Assembly (NCBI GenBank): GCA_038251625.1
Contig: JBBSBE010000004.1
Span: forward strand, 14,481 to 78,480
Direction of reading: 5' to 3'
DNA length: 64,000 nucleotides
From: JBBQXK01 sp038251625
Lineage (GTDB): Bacteria > Pseudomonadota > Alphaproteobacteria > Rhodobacterales > Rhodobacteraceae
Position numbers and translations under genes: made by a program. Below the pieces are notes generated by a model. It was not told the origin of the DNA, ran no database searches, and saw nothing but the letters and a program-made list of their open reading frames with translations. Shown in pieces: positions 1 to 7,664 of the stretch. Numbering within the stretch: position 1 is the first letter of the stretch; the number at the start of each line of letters is the position of its first letter.

Positions 1-264
1 CGCAAGGTCCTGGTGGACGATCTCGATCCCGTGCTCACGCGCCTCGACGGGGCGGTGCATCACGATTTCCTTTCCGTCCATGCGGATGGCGCCACTGCTG
101 GGCCGAAAGTTGCCTGCGATCATTTTTACAAGGGTGGATTTGCCTGCGCCATTATCCCCCATCAGCCCGATCACTTCACCCGCGTTCAGGGAAAAGGACA
201 CGTCCTTTACCGCCTCGATCGCGCCGAAATGCTTGGAAACATGCTCAAGTTCAAGAATTGGCAC
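1..264 (-). CDS. Sugar ABC transporter ATP-binding protein (5' part only)
   Basis: ATPase of a ribose/fructose-type sugar importer, acting on the cytoplasmic face of the inner membrane. The first 88 residues are present and the rest lies left of the window. They begin MPILELEHVSKHFGAIEAV and contain a Walker A motif (GDNGAGKST, about residues 36-44) and the start of the Q-loop (HQDLA). The start is a GTG at 264-262, preceded by a GGAGG ribosome site ten bases upstream. The gene diverges from the binding-protein gene at 745, so the two are probably parts of one importer; the permease would lie further left. The short N-terminus fits single-domain FrcA-like ATPases, but a two-domain RbsA-like protein cannot be excluded. 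Confidence 0.9.
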   Translation of the reverse strand, partial: MPILELEHVSKHFGAIEAVKDVSFSLNAGEVIGLMGDNGAGKSTLVKMIAGNFRPSSGAIRMDGKEIVMHRPVEAREHGIEIVHQDLA

Positions 265-388
265 CGACTTCCAGCCTCCCCCAAACCAGACACTACAACC
301 CGGATGTTGTGCCCTTAGCCCTGCGCGCTTCCGCACAACCTGCCTGCAGCCTCCCCGACCGCAGCGTGACCAAAGGCTATTGTATGAT

Positions 389-419
389 TTGGCAAAGTCA
401 ATGAAATCTTTGATATAAT
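389..419 (+). promoter_or_regulatory. Putative sigma70 promoter of the sugar-binding protein gene
   Basis: TTGGCA at 389-394 (one mismatch to TTGACA) is followed after 19 bases by a perfect TATAAT at 414-419. The -10 box overlaps the LacI-type operator at 415-430, a classical arrangement for repression. Confidence 0.45.
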
Positions 420-430
420 AGCGCTGTCAT
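415..430 (+). promoter_or_regulatory. LacI-family operator, site 1
   Basis: ATAATAGCGCTGTCAT matches 14 of 16 bases of the site at 5596-5611. The central CG and flanking TGA/TCA-like arms are typical of LacI/GalR operators. It overlaps the -10 box of the importer promoter, so the LacI protein encoded at 2658-3686 is the likely ligand-responsive repressor. Confidence 0.6.
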
Positions 431-744
431 AAAATATGGTTTCTGGTATTTTTTACTCGAATCATGCCGGTGCTGGGCCGAAGTGCATCAGTCTTTGCGT
501 GAACGGACCGACGTCAGCCGCGATCAAGGAGGAGCTTGTTCGACGCCTTTTGAGCCGACGTCATGGACAGTGAGGAAAGGCTGTACCGGCCTGATCGGCA
601 TCGACATATCAACGCGGGTCTGCCGTCCCGCGACGCGACAAAAAAGGGGGCAGCGAAGCACCCGGACCGTGCGCAACGTCGCATCCCGACTGACAACATC
701 GTGCCGCCATAGCTTCAGCGCGGCTTTTTGGGAGGACTGCAAGA

Positions 745-1743
745 ATGAAGAAATCGATGATGCTTGCCACGGCCGCGGCGATGTTTGCGCTCGGCGCAGG
801 TGCCGGCTTCGCGCAAGACAAGAAGCAACTCGTGATCGTGGTCAAGGGATTGGACAACCCCTTCTTCGAAGCGATCAACCAGGGCTGCCAGAAGTGGAAC
901 TCCGAAAACGCCAGCAGCGAGTATGAATGCTTCTATACCGGCCCCGCGTCCACGTCGGACGAGGCCGGCGAGGCGCAGATCGTACAGGATATGCTGGGCA
1001 AGCCCTCAACGGTCGCCATGGCAATCTCGCCCTCGAACGCCAAACTGATCGCGCAGACGCTCAAGACGTCCGCCCCAACGATCCCGGTCATGACGCTTGA
1101 CGCTGATCTGGCGTCGGAAGATGCTGCCCTGCGCAAGACCTATCTTGGCACGGACAACACCCTGATGGGCGTGAAAATCGGTGAATACATCAAGGCGGCC
1201 AAGCCCAACGGCGGCACGATCTGCACGATCGAGGGCAACCCCGGCGCCGACAACATCCTGCGTCGCGCCCAAGGCATGCGTGATGCGCTGACGGGAACGC
1301 CCGGGCTTGCCGCGCTGAATGGCGAAGGCGGCTGGACCGAAGTGGCCGGTTGCCCGGTCTTCACCAACGATGACGGTGCCAAGGGCGTCCAGGCGATGAC
1401 GGACATTCTGGCCGCGAACCCCGATCTCGATGCCTTCGGGATCATGGGCGGCTGGCCACTTTTCGGGGCACCGCAGCCCTACCGCGATCTCTTCAAGCCG
1501 ATGGCCGACCGCATTGCCAGCAATGATTTCGTCATCGGGGCCGCTGATACCATCGGGGCCGAGGTCGATCTGGCGCGCGAAGGCCTGGTGACGGCCCTTG
1601 TCGGGCAACGTCCGTTCGAGATGGGCTACCTGGCACCCGGTGCAATGATCAAGCTGATCAACGGCGAAGCCGTGGCCGACCCGATCTTCACCGGACTGGA
1701 CGAATGCACAAAGGATACGGTCGATACCTGCATCCAGAAGTGA
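745..1743 (+). CDS. Sugar ABC transporter substrate-binding protein
   Basis: Periplasmic binding protein of type I fold (Peripla_BP_4 / ribose-binding family), 332 aa, the usual length. It starts with a signal peptide (MKKSMMLATAAAMFALGAGAGFA, cleaved near residue 23), followed by the first strand QLVIVVKGLDNPFF typical of RbsB-like proteins. A GGGAGGA ribosome site lies ten bases before the ATG. It diverges from the ATPase gene at the left edge and ends at a strong terminator. The operator upstream is shared with the kinase/decarboxylase operon at 5.7 kb, so the ligand is probably a sugar or sugar acid fed into that pathway. The ligand itself cannot be read from the sequence. Confidence 0.92.
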   Translation: MKKSMMLATAAAMFALGAGAGFAQDKKQLVIVVKGLDNPFFEAINQGCQKWNSENASSEYECFYTGPASTSDEAGEAQIVQDMLGKPSTVAMAISPSNAKLIAQTLKTSAPTIPVMTLDADLASEDAALRKTYLGTDNTLMGVKIGEYIKAAKPNGGTICTIEGNPGADNILRRAQGMRDALTGTPGLAALNGEGGWTEVAGCPVFTNDDGAKGVQAMTDILAANPDLDAFGIMGGWPLFGAPQPYRDLFKPMADRIASNDFVIGAADTIGAEVDLAREGLVTALVGQRPFEMGYLAPGAMIKLINGEAVADPIFTGLDECTKDTVDTCIQK

Positions 1744-1760
1744 TCCGGGATCACGATGAA

Positions 1761-1790
1761 GGAGCGCCCGGCACCGCCGGGCGCTCCTTT
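1761..1790 (+). terminator. Intrinsic terminator after the sugar-binding protein gene
   Basis: Perfect 12-bp stem (GGAGCGCCCGGC at 1761-1772 and its complement at 1776-1787) with a three-base loop and a short T run at 1788-1790. It lies between convergent genes and may serve both directions, although the T run is short. Confidence 0.7.
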
Positions 1791-1794
1791 CCCG

Positions 1795-2628
1795 TCAGGC
1801 GTTCAGCCAGGCCTTGAACGCATCCCCGTATCCGGGATGCCAACGCGACAGGGGCGGACGGTTTTCCGCAATGTCGCCCGCGGCCCATAGGATGCGCTTG
1901 GCATCCAGCGCGCGGTCAACGTCATTGTCGGGGCAGAGGATGTAGAATTCCTCCCGCTCCAGCGCCGCGAACAGAAAATCGACAACCTCCTCCGGCGTCC
2001 ATGCCCCTGCGGGCTTTTCGGTACGCCCGTTCGCCGTAAGCGGCGTGAAGACGAACCCTGGAATGAAGAGCCGCGCCTCCACCGCGCATCCGGGCAGGTT
2101 GCGCAAATGATGCTGCAGCGCCTCGGTAAAGACCTTAACCCCAGCTTTGGCAACGTTGTAGGCCGGATCGCCAGGCGGTGTGGTGATGCCCTGTTTCGAT
2201 CCGGTGTTGAGGATCAGCCCCGGCTTCCCCGAGGCGATCATGCCGGGCGCGAAGATCTGACTGCCCGCAATGATACCGCCCATGTTGACGGCCAGGATCC
2301 GATCCCACGTGCCAGCCTCGTTGAAGATCGTGCTGCCCGGCTGGATGCCAGCATTGTTCATCAGCACACTGACCGGCCCCAGCTTTTCCTCGACAGTCCG
2401 GGCCAGCCGCACCACATCATCGCGCAGGCTCACATCGGTCGCGACGGCCAGCACATCGTACCCGGCCTCCCGCAAGCTGGCCTCTGCCGCGTCAAGCCGC
2501 GCGCCAACCAGATCGGCAAGGCACACCCGAAGGCCAAGCGCAGCAAACCTGCGCGCCGCCGCAAGCCCAATGCCAGAGGCGGCCCCGGTAACCACGGCGA
2601 TGGACCCTTTGGTCAGCGCTGGATGCAT
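1795..2628 (-). CDS. Short-chain dehydrogenase/reductase (classical SDR)
   Basis: NAD(P)-dependent cytoplasmic oxidoreductase, 277 aa. The cofactor motif TGAASGIG lies near residues 11-18, the NNAG motif follows at about residue 90, and the active-site pair is YNVAK at about residue 160. I chose the ATG at 2628 because AAGGAAAGGG lies just upstream; a GTG at 2652 in the same frame lacks a good ribosome site. The gene follows the LacI regulator on the same strand with a 29-base gap, so it is probably co-transcribed with it and the other sugar-acid enzymes. The C-terminal half is slightly longer than in minimal SDRs. Substrate unknown; oxidation of a sugar, polyol or sugar acid is inferred from context. 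Confidence 0.88.
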   Translation of the reverse strand: MHPALTKGSIAVVTGAASGIGLAAARRFAALGLRVCLADLVGARLDAAEASLREAGYDVLAVATDVSLRDDVVRLARTVEEKLGPVSVLMNNAGIQPGSTIFNEAGTWDRILAVNMGGIIAGSQIFAPGMIASGKPGLILNTGSKQGITTPPGDPAYNVAKAGVKVFTEALQHHLRNLPGCAVEARLFIPGFVFTPLTANGRTEKPAGAWTPEEVVDFLFAALEREEFYILCPDNDVDRALDAKRILWAAGDIAENRPPLSRWHPGYGDAFKAWLNA

Positions 2629-2657
2629 CTTGTATCCCTTTCCTTTCGCCACTCCGG

Positions 2658-3686
2658 TCAGGCAGTGGCACCTTCAAAAACCTCAAACCCGGTATCGATG
2701 ATGCTCGGGCGATCTGGCCGGATGGGGTCTTGCAGGAATACCTCAACTGCGCGCTTCCCGATGTTGAAACGGTTCGACCGGATGGTGGACAACGGCTGTG
2801 GCAGCTCCCGCCCGATGTCCAGACCGTTGAAACCAAACAGCGCCAGATCCTCAGGAACACGGATACCCGCCGACAGACAGTGAAAAAGGCCACCCACCGC
2901 CATGTCATCGTTGGAATAGACGATCACCTCTACCCCCGGCGCCCGGGCACGCAGATCGGCGGTCTGCGCCCTGCCCTTGCCGACCGAGGTTTGACCGTCC
3001 GACATGGCCTCACCTTCAAGGGTAACACCAGCCTCGGACAGCACGGTACAGAAACCATCATATCGCATCCGAGCGCGCACATCGATGGTGCCACCATAGC
3101 CCACATAGCCAAATCGTCGGTAGCCGCGTGCCAAAAGATGCCGTGCCGTCACCATCCCCGCAGCGACATGCGACAACCCCACCGCCACATCCACCGGCGG
3201 GTAATCAGTCTCCATGAATTCGACAATCCGGATGCCGCTCTGGTCCAGCATCCGACGCGTCGCATCCGTATGTGTCGACCCCGCGATAAGGACGGCCGCC
3301 GGTTGCCATGCCAGAAGGTTTCGCACCACGACCTCTTCCTTATCAAGGTCATAGTCCGTCACGCTGATAACCGATTGCCGGTTGGTGCCTGCAAGGCCCG
3401 CGTTGATGCCCTGCAGCACTTCGGGAAACACGATGTTGGACAGCGACGGGATCACCACGCCTACCAGTTGGGAATCAAGCGATGCCAGCGACCCAGCAAT
3501 CCGGTTGGGCACATAGCCAAGCGCGCGGACCGCCTCCATCACACGGACCCGCGTGGCATCGGCGATCAGGCCGTGATTGCGCATGATGCGCGAAACGGTG
3601 CTGTCGCTGACCTGCGCCAATCGGGCCACGTCGCTGACGGTGACTTTGCTTTTCCTGTCCGACAAACGCTGCCGTTGCTTGGCCAT
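2658..3686 (-). CDS. LacI-family transcriptional regulator
   Basis: Sugar-responsive DNA-binding regulator, 342 aa. The N-terminal helix-turn-helix (VSDVARLAQVSDSTVSRIM, about residues 18-36) and hinge helix (YVPNRIAGSLAS) are intact. A periplasmic-binding-protein-like ligand domain follows from residue 60 to the end. It sits inside the catabolic cluster, 18 bases downstream of the extended SDR gene on the same strand. Two near-identical LacI-type operators lie at 415-430 and 5596-5611, in front of the importer and between the two catabolic gene sets; I infer that this protein binds both. The effector is probably a pathway intermediate or the imported sugar. Confidence 0.93.
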   Translation of the reverse strand: MAKQRQRLSDRKSKVTVSDVARLAQVSDSTVSRIMRNHGLIADATRVRVMEAVRALGYVPNRIAGSLASLDSQLVGVVIPSLSNIVFPEVLQGINAGLAGTNRQSVISVTDYDLDKEEVVVRNLLAWQPAAVLIAGSTHTDATRRMLDQSGIRIVEFMETDYPPVDVAVGLSHVAAGMVTARHLLARGYRRFGYVGYGGTIDVRARMRYDGFCTVLSEAGVTLEGEAMSDGQTSVGKGRAQTADLRARAPGVEVIVYSNDDMAVGGLFHCLSAGIRVPEDLALFGFNGLDIGRELPQPLSTIRSNRFNIGKRAVEVFLQDPIRPDRPSIIDTGFEVFEGATA

Positions 3687-3704
3687 GAACTACGGTTTTC
3701 CCCC

Positions 3705-4598
3705 TCAGGTTTTAACGTAGTTACGCCATGGGTGCGCTTCTTTGAACCCCAGAACCTCGCGGATTTTGCGGTTGGACAGAGGGGCCTCATCCGCCCCCAT
3801 TGGCCGCGTCACAGGGGTATTGGGGGCATATTTTGCCAGAAACTCGGGCGTGGGCAGGTTGGCAGTGATGGTATCATTGACGGCATTGAACACCTGATAG
3901 CCCAAGCCATCCTTTTGCAGACAGAGGTGAACGATTTCGCCCAGATCGCGCGCGTCGATATAGCTCCAGGCGTTGCGCTTGCGGATGGGCGGGTTTGCAA
4001 TGTAGCCGGCGAAGGCACCATATTCGTGTGGCTCGATCACATTGCCGATGCGCAGGGCATAGATATCGGCCCCGTACCGCATGGCAAAGGCACGCGCGGT
4101 CTTCTCGTTCACCACCTTGGACAGGCCGTAGCTGTCCATCGGGTCGCTGTCATAGTCTTCGGTCAGAGGGAAGGCCTGGTAGTCCTTGTCGCCTTCGGCA
4201 AAACACACGCCGTATGTCGTTTCCGAACTGGCGACAATTACCTTGCGCACCCCCAGTTTCATCGCTGCTTCGATCACGTTGTAGGTGCTGGTCACGTTCG
4301 CCACGAAAGTCTTGTTGTCCGGCTCGATCCCCACGCGGGGGATGGCAGCAAAATGCACCACGGCGTCGGGGGCCACGGGCGGCGCGCCATCCTCGTAATG
4401 GTGCAGCCCGAAATGCGAGGTCAATGCGTTGAAGGTCTGCCCGTTGTCGGTCAGATCGGTGATCAGCGTGTTCACGCCGGGAATGTCCAGCGGCTTGAGG
4501 TCGACATTCAGGATGTCATAACCGCGCGCCAACAGATGCGGTACCGCATGCCGCCCCGCCTTGCCCGTGCCACCGGTGAATACGATACGCTTGGTCAT
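3705..4598 (-). CDS. Extended SDR, NAD-dependent epimerase/dehydratase family
   Basis: Cytoplasmic NAD(P)-dependent enzyme, 297 aa. It has a Rossmann motif TGGTGKAG at residues 8-15, a central HFAAIPR segment after the fourth strand, and an active-site SYGLSK with the Tyr/Lys pair near residues 153-157. It lies 25 bases downstream of the threonate-dehydrogenase-like gene. In four-carbon acid pathways this position is often held by a D-erythronate dehydrogenase (DenD), but the N-terminus does not look like the DenD proteins I know, so I do not assign that name. A sugar or aldonate dehydrogenase is the best inference. Confidence 0.85.
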   Translation of the reverse strand: MTKRIVFTGGTGKAGRHAVPHLLARGYDILNVDLKPLDIPGVNTLITDLTDNGQTFNALTSHFGLHHYEDGAPPVAPDAVVHFAAIPRVGIEPDNKTFVANVTSTYNVIEAAMKLGVRKVIVASSETTYGVCFAEGDKDYQAFPLTEDYDSDPMDSYGLSKVVNEKTARAFAMRYGADIYALRIGNVIEPHEYGAFAGYIANPPIRKRNAWSYIDARDLGEIVHLCLQKDGLGYQVFNAVNDTITANLPTPEFLAKYAPNTPVTRPMGADEAPLSNRKIREVLGFKEAHPWRNYVKT

Positions 4599-4623
4599 GG
4601 TCGTCTCCGTTCAGAAAAAGCTG

Positions 4624-5544
4624 TCATGTGGTGGGGGCCGCTCCGGGCAGGTCCAGACCCGCGAGCCCCGCGATCATGCGTGCAACCGAAGCGTCATCGT
4701 CGCGCCCCATCCCCGCCGCGGCGGTCATCACGAACATCTGGAGCGCCATCGAGGCTACGGGCGTAGGAAACTTCAGCCCCCGCCCGATATCGGCCACGAT
4801 ACCCAGATCCTTGGTGAAAATGTCCACCGCACTGCGCGGCGCGTAATCGCCGTCAAGGATATGGGGCACGCGGTTCTCGAACATCCATGAATTGCCGGCC
4901 GAAGCGGTGATCACCTCATAGACCCGCGCGATATCAAGGCCCATTGCCTTGGCAAAGGTGATCGCCTCACACGCGGCGGCAATATGTACCCCGGCGAGCA
5001 ATTGATTGACGATCTTGAAGGCAGCCCCGATGCCTGCGGCATCGCCCAGTTCGTAAACCTTGGCCGCGATGCAATCCAGCACCGGTTTGGCGCGCGCAAA
5101 AGCATCCGGCGCACCCGATGCCATGACCGTCATCTCACCTGCCGCCGCGCGCAAGGCGCCGCCGCTGATCGGCGCATCCAGATACATCAGGCCCAACGCC
5201 TTCGCACGGGCGGCAAAATCCCGGGCGGCGTCGGGCGACATGGTGGCACAGGACAGGATAACCGATCCGGCGGCCAGTGACGCCGCCGCCCCTTCAGCGC
5301 CAAAAAGCACCACCTCTGTCTGGGCCGCGTTGACCACGACCGAGACCACCACATCGCAACCAATGGCTGCCGCGGCAGGGCCGTCCGCCACGTCTCCGCC
5401 CTTGGCCGCAAAGGCTGCGCGTGCATCAGGGCTTACATCATAGCCGGTGACCGCGAACCCGCCCCGCAGCAACGATCCCGCGATTCCGAGGCCCATCGAC
5501 CCTAGGCCAATCACGCAAACCTTCGGGTTCCCTGCCGCTGACAT
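4624..5544 (-). CDS. ltnD: L-threonate dehydrogenase-like beta-hydroxyacid dehydrogenase
   Basis: NAD-dependent member of the 3-hydroxyisobutyrate dehydrogenase family, 306 aa. It shows a nucleotide-binding motif VIGLGSMG at residues 11-18, the substrate-loop DAPISGG, and the catalytic lysine segment FKIVNQLLAG near residue 175. In the pathway of this family it oxidises L-threonate (or a related 2,3-dihydroxy acid) to a 2-oxo-tetronate, which is isomerised and then phosphorylated by OtnK. It is the first gene of the leftward set and diverges from the kinase gene across an operator. The ltnD name rests on family resemblance plus the kinase and decarboxylase neighbours; no separate OtnI isomerase gene is seen here. 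Confidence 0.8.
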   Translation of the reverse strand: MSAAGNPKVCVIGLGSMGLGIAGSLLRGGFAVTGYDVSPDARAAFAAKGGDVADGPAAAAIGCDVVVSVVVNAAQTEVVLFGAEGAAASLAAGSVILSCATMSPDAARDFAARAKALGLMYLDAPISGGALRAAAGEMTVMASGAPDAFARAKPVLDCIAAKVYELGDAAGIGAAFKIVNQLLAGVHIAAACEAITFAKAMGLDIARVYEVITASAGNSWMFENRVPHILDGDYAPRSAVDIFTKDLGIVADIGRGLKFPTPVASMALQMFVMTAAAGMGRDDDASVARMIAGLAGLDLPGAAPTT

Positions 5545-5595
5545 GCCGCCTCCTTCGCCGCCATACGTTCCTGTTCTTGTGCCAGCTACACTGCA

Positions 5596-5611
5596 ATGAT
5601 AGCGTTGTCAT
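5596..5611 (+). promoter_or_regulatory. LacI-family operator, site 2
   Basis: ATGATAGCGTTGTCAT with arms that extend to a 7-bp perfect inverted repeat (GCAATGA / TCATTGC, 5593-5614) around a central CG. It lies in the divergent region between the dehydrogenase (start 5544) and the kinase (start 5727), so it can control both directions. It matches site 1 in 14 of 16 bases. Confidence 0.65.
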
Positions 5612-5726
5612 TGCAAGCCATAGCAGGTCGGCCTTGCTGGAAAATGCGCGATTTTCCATAATGATGTCATATGGATATCGGCGCCGGCGCAGACAGCTCG
5701 CGGGTTGGTCGGAGGATGGGGCAAAG

Positions 5727-7007
5727 GTGCGGATCGGGGCGGTGGCGGATGATATTACCGGGGCATCAGACCTTTGCCTGATGCTGTCGCGCGCGGGCCT
5801 GCACACGCTTCAGGTCATGGGCGTGCCCGACCGGGGCGACACGCTCCCCAAGGCCGACGCGGTGGTGATCGCCCTCAAATCCCGCACCATCCCGGCGACG
5901 CAGGCGGTGGCGATGTCGCTTGCTGCTGCACGGGCACTGCTGGCAGCCGGTGCCGAACAGATCCTCTTCAAATACTGCTCCACCTTCGACAGTACGGATG
6001 CGGGCAACATCGGCCCCGTGACCGAGGCTTTGCTGGACCTGACCGATGCTGAGGTCACGATCGCCTGCCCGTCCTTTCCCGCGAACGGGCGCACCGTCTA
6101 CATGGGTCATCTTTTCGTTGGGCAGCAATTGCTCTCCGAGAGCCCGATGAAGGATCACCCGCTGACGCCGATGCGCGACGCAAATCTGGTGCGCGTTCTG
6201 GGGCGTCAGGCGACCGTACCGGTCGGATTGGTGGACGCACCAACGATCGCCGCAGGCACGGCCGCCGTCCGTGCTTCGATCGCTGCGCAAGCAATGGCAG
6301 GCGCGCACATCCTTATAGTCGATACCCTGAGCGATGCCGACCTCATGACTCTGGGCGCCGCCTGCGCGGACATGCGGCTGGTGACGGGCGGATCAGGCAT
6401 CGCCCTTGGCCTTGCCGCGAACATTGTAGGCCCAAATCATCAGGCGCAAAGGACGCAAGTGTCGAAGATGGCCGCGCCACCCGGTCGCGCAGTGGTCCTT
6501 GCCGGTTCCTGCTCGGTGGCCACCATGGGACAGATTGCAGCGGCAAGGGCCGCCGGATGCCCCCTGCTTTCGATTGATGTGGACGCGCTTGCCTCCGGTC
6601 ATCAGACCGCCGCCATCATTGCGGATTGGGTGCTGCATCAAACCGCCCCCCACCCGCCGGTGGTGTTTTCCGGCACAGATGCCGCCTCGCTGGCAAGAAC
6701 CCACGCCACCATAGGGCGAGAGGCGTCCGGCGCGTTGGTGGAAAAGGTTCTGGCTGACGTCGCACAGCGGCTTCTGGACAAGGGCTTTACCCGTTATGTT
6801 GTCGCCGGGGGCGAAACCTCAGGCGCCGTCGTTGCGGCGCTTGGTGTCCGTGTGCTGGATATCGGCCCAGAGATCGACCCCGGCGTGCCCTGGACGCGCA
6901 GCATCCAAGGGCCTGACATCGCCTTGGCCCTGAAATCGGGAAACTTCGGCACTCCCGACTTTTTTACCAAAGCGTGGTCATTTCTGCGAACGGACACGGC
7001 AACATGA
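5727..7007 (+). CDS. otnK: 3-oxo-tetronate kinase (DUF1537 family)
   Basis: ATP-dependent kinase of the four-carbon acid (threonate/erythronate) pathway, 426 aa, forming a 3-oxo-tetronate 4-phosphate. The N-terminal signature IGAVADDITGASDLC and the C-terminal nucleotide-binding part (VVAGGETSGAVV, then LALKSGNFG) are both typical. I chose the GTG at 5727 (GGAGG 11 bases upstream) because the family starts directly before this signature; an open frame back to 5577 would put the operator inside the gene. It overlaps the decarboxylase gene by ATGA. DUF1537 proteins also include 3-oxo-isoapionate and other kinases, so the exact substrate is open. Confidence 0.85.
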   Translation: MRIGAVADDITGASDLCLMLSRAGLHTLQVMGVPDRGDTLPKADAVVIALKSRTIPATQAVAMSLAAARALLAAGAEQILFKYCSTFDSTDAGNIGPVTEALLDLTDAEVTIACPSFPANGRTVYMGHLFVGQQLLSESPMKDHPLTPMRDANLVRVLGRQATVPVGLVDAPTIAAGTAAVRASIAAQAMAGAHILIVDTLSDADLMTLGAACADMRLVTGGSGIALGLAANIVGPNHQAQRTQVSKMAAPPGRAVVLAGSCSVATMGQIAAARAAGCPLLSIDVDALASGHQTAAIIADWVLHQTAPHPPVVFSGTDAASLARTHATIGREASGALVEKVLADVAQRLLDKGFTRYVVAGGETSGAVVAALGVRVLDIGPEIDPGVPWTRSIQGPDIALALKSGNFGTPDFFTKAWSFLRTDTAT

Positions 7008-7645
7008 CCGAAGAATCCCGCCTCCGCGACCAGATCGTCCGCATCGGTGCGTCGCTTTTTGACCGGGGGCTGACAGCGGGGTCCAGCGGCAACATCTCGG
7101 CCCGCCTGTCCGATGGCGGCTGGCTGATGACGCCGACCAACGCCTCGCTCGGGGCACTTGATCCCGCTCGGCTTTCTCACTTCAGCGCGGACGGCAAACA
7201 CCTTTCTGGCGACGCGCCCACCAAAGAGGCGCTCCTCCATTTCGCAATGTATGACGAACGCCCCAAGGCGGGCGCCGTGGTGCATCTCCATTCCAGCCAC
7301 GCCACTGCCGTCAGCATCCTGCGCGACCTGGACCCCGGCGATGTCCTGCCTGCGCTGACCGCTTATTACATCATGCGCGTAGGCCGATTGCCGCTGGTAC
7401 CTTACTTTGCACCGGGCGACCCCGACCTTGCACACGCTGTCAGGGCGCTTGCGGGCCAGCATCACGCCGTCCTTCTGGCCAACCACGGCCCTGTCGTGGC
7501 AGGCACGAAACTCGACGACGCCCAATACGCGGTGGAAGAGTTGGAAGAAGTCGCCAAGCTGTTCCTTCTGTTGCAAAACCACGCACTCCGCACCCTGACG
7601 CCAGCCCAGATCGCCGATCTGCGCACCCGCTTCAACCTGACCTGA
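7004..7645 (+). CDS. otnC: 3-oxo-tetronate 4-phosphate decarboxylase-like class II aldolase
   Basis: Metal-dependent class II aldolase/adducin-family enzyme, 213 aa. It carries SSGNISARL near residue 26, the zinc-binding VVHLHSSHATAV segment (HxH near residues 90-92) and a further histidine in LANHGPVVAG near residue 155. In this family OtnC decarboxylates the phosphorylated 3-oxo acid to dihydroxyacetone phosphate. The start is the ATG at 7004, overlapping the kinase stop codon, which implies translational coupling. Immediate pairing with a DUF1537 kinase strongly supports the assignment; a fuculose-phosphate-type aldolase is the alternative. Confidence 0.8.
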   Translation: MTEESRLRDQIVRIGASLFDRGLTAGSSGNISARLSDGGWLMTPTNASLGALDPARLSHFSADGKHLSGDAPTKEALLHFAMYDERPKAGAVVHLHSSHATAVSILRDLDPGDVLPALTAYYIMRVGRLPLVPYFAPGDPDLAHAVRALAGQHHAVLLANHGPVVAGTKLDDAQYAVEELEEVAKLFLLLQNHALRTLTPAQIADLRTRFNLT

Positions 7646-7664
7646 AACGCCCCGGAGAACACAG

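Larger units (their letters stand above)
265..744. other. Divergent promoter region of the sugar importer (480 bp, no gene)
   Basis: No supported coding sequence. The open frames here are short and lack homology or a ribosome site. An AT-rich patch at about 380-450 stands out from the GC-rich surroundings and contains a sigma70-like promoter and a LacI-type operator, listed separately. If that promoter is used, the transcript of the binding-protein gene has a leader of about 320 bases, in which I recognise no riboswitch. Confidence 0.6.

Noticed and set aside
2730..4766. 678-codon open frame on the plus strand
   Set aside because: It runs antisense through the LacI and extended SDR genes, both of which have complete motifs on the minus strand.
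5577..5726. Extended N-terminus of the OtnK-like kinase
   Set aside because: It would place the palindromic operator within the coding sequence and adds an Arg-rich stretch unlike the family; GTG 5727 has a ribosome site and the conserved start.
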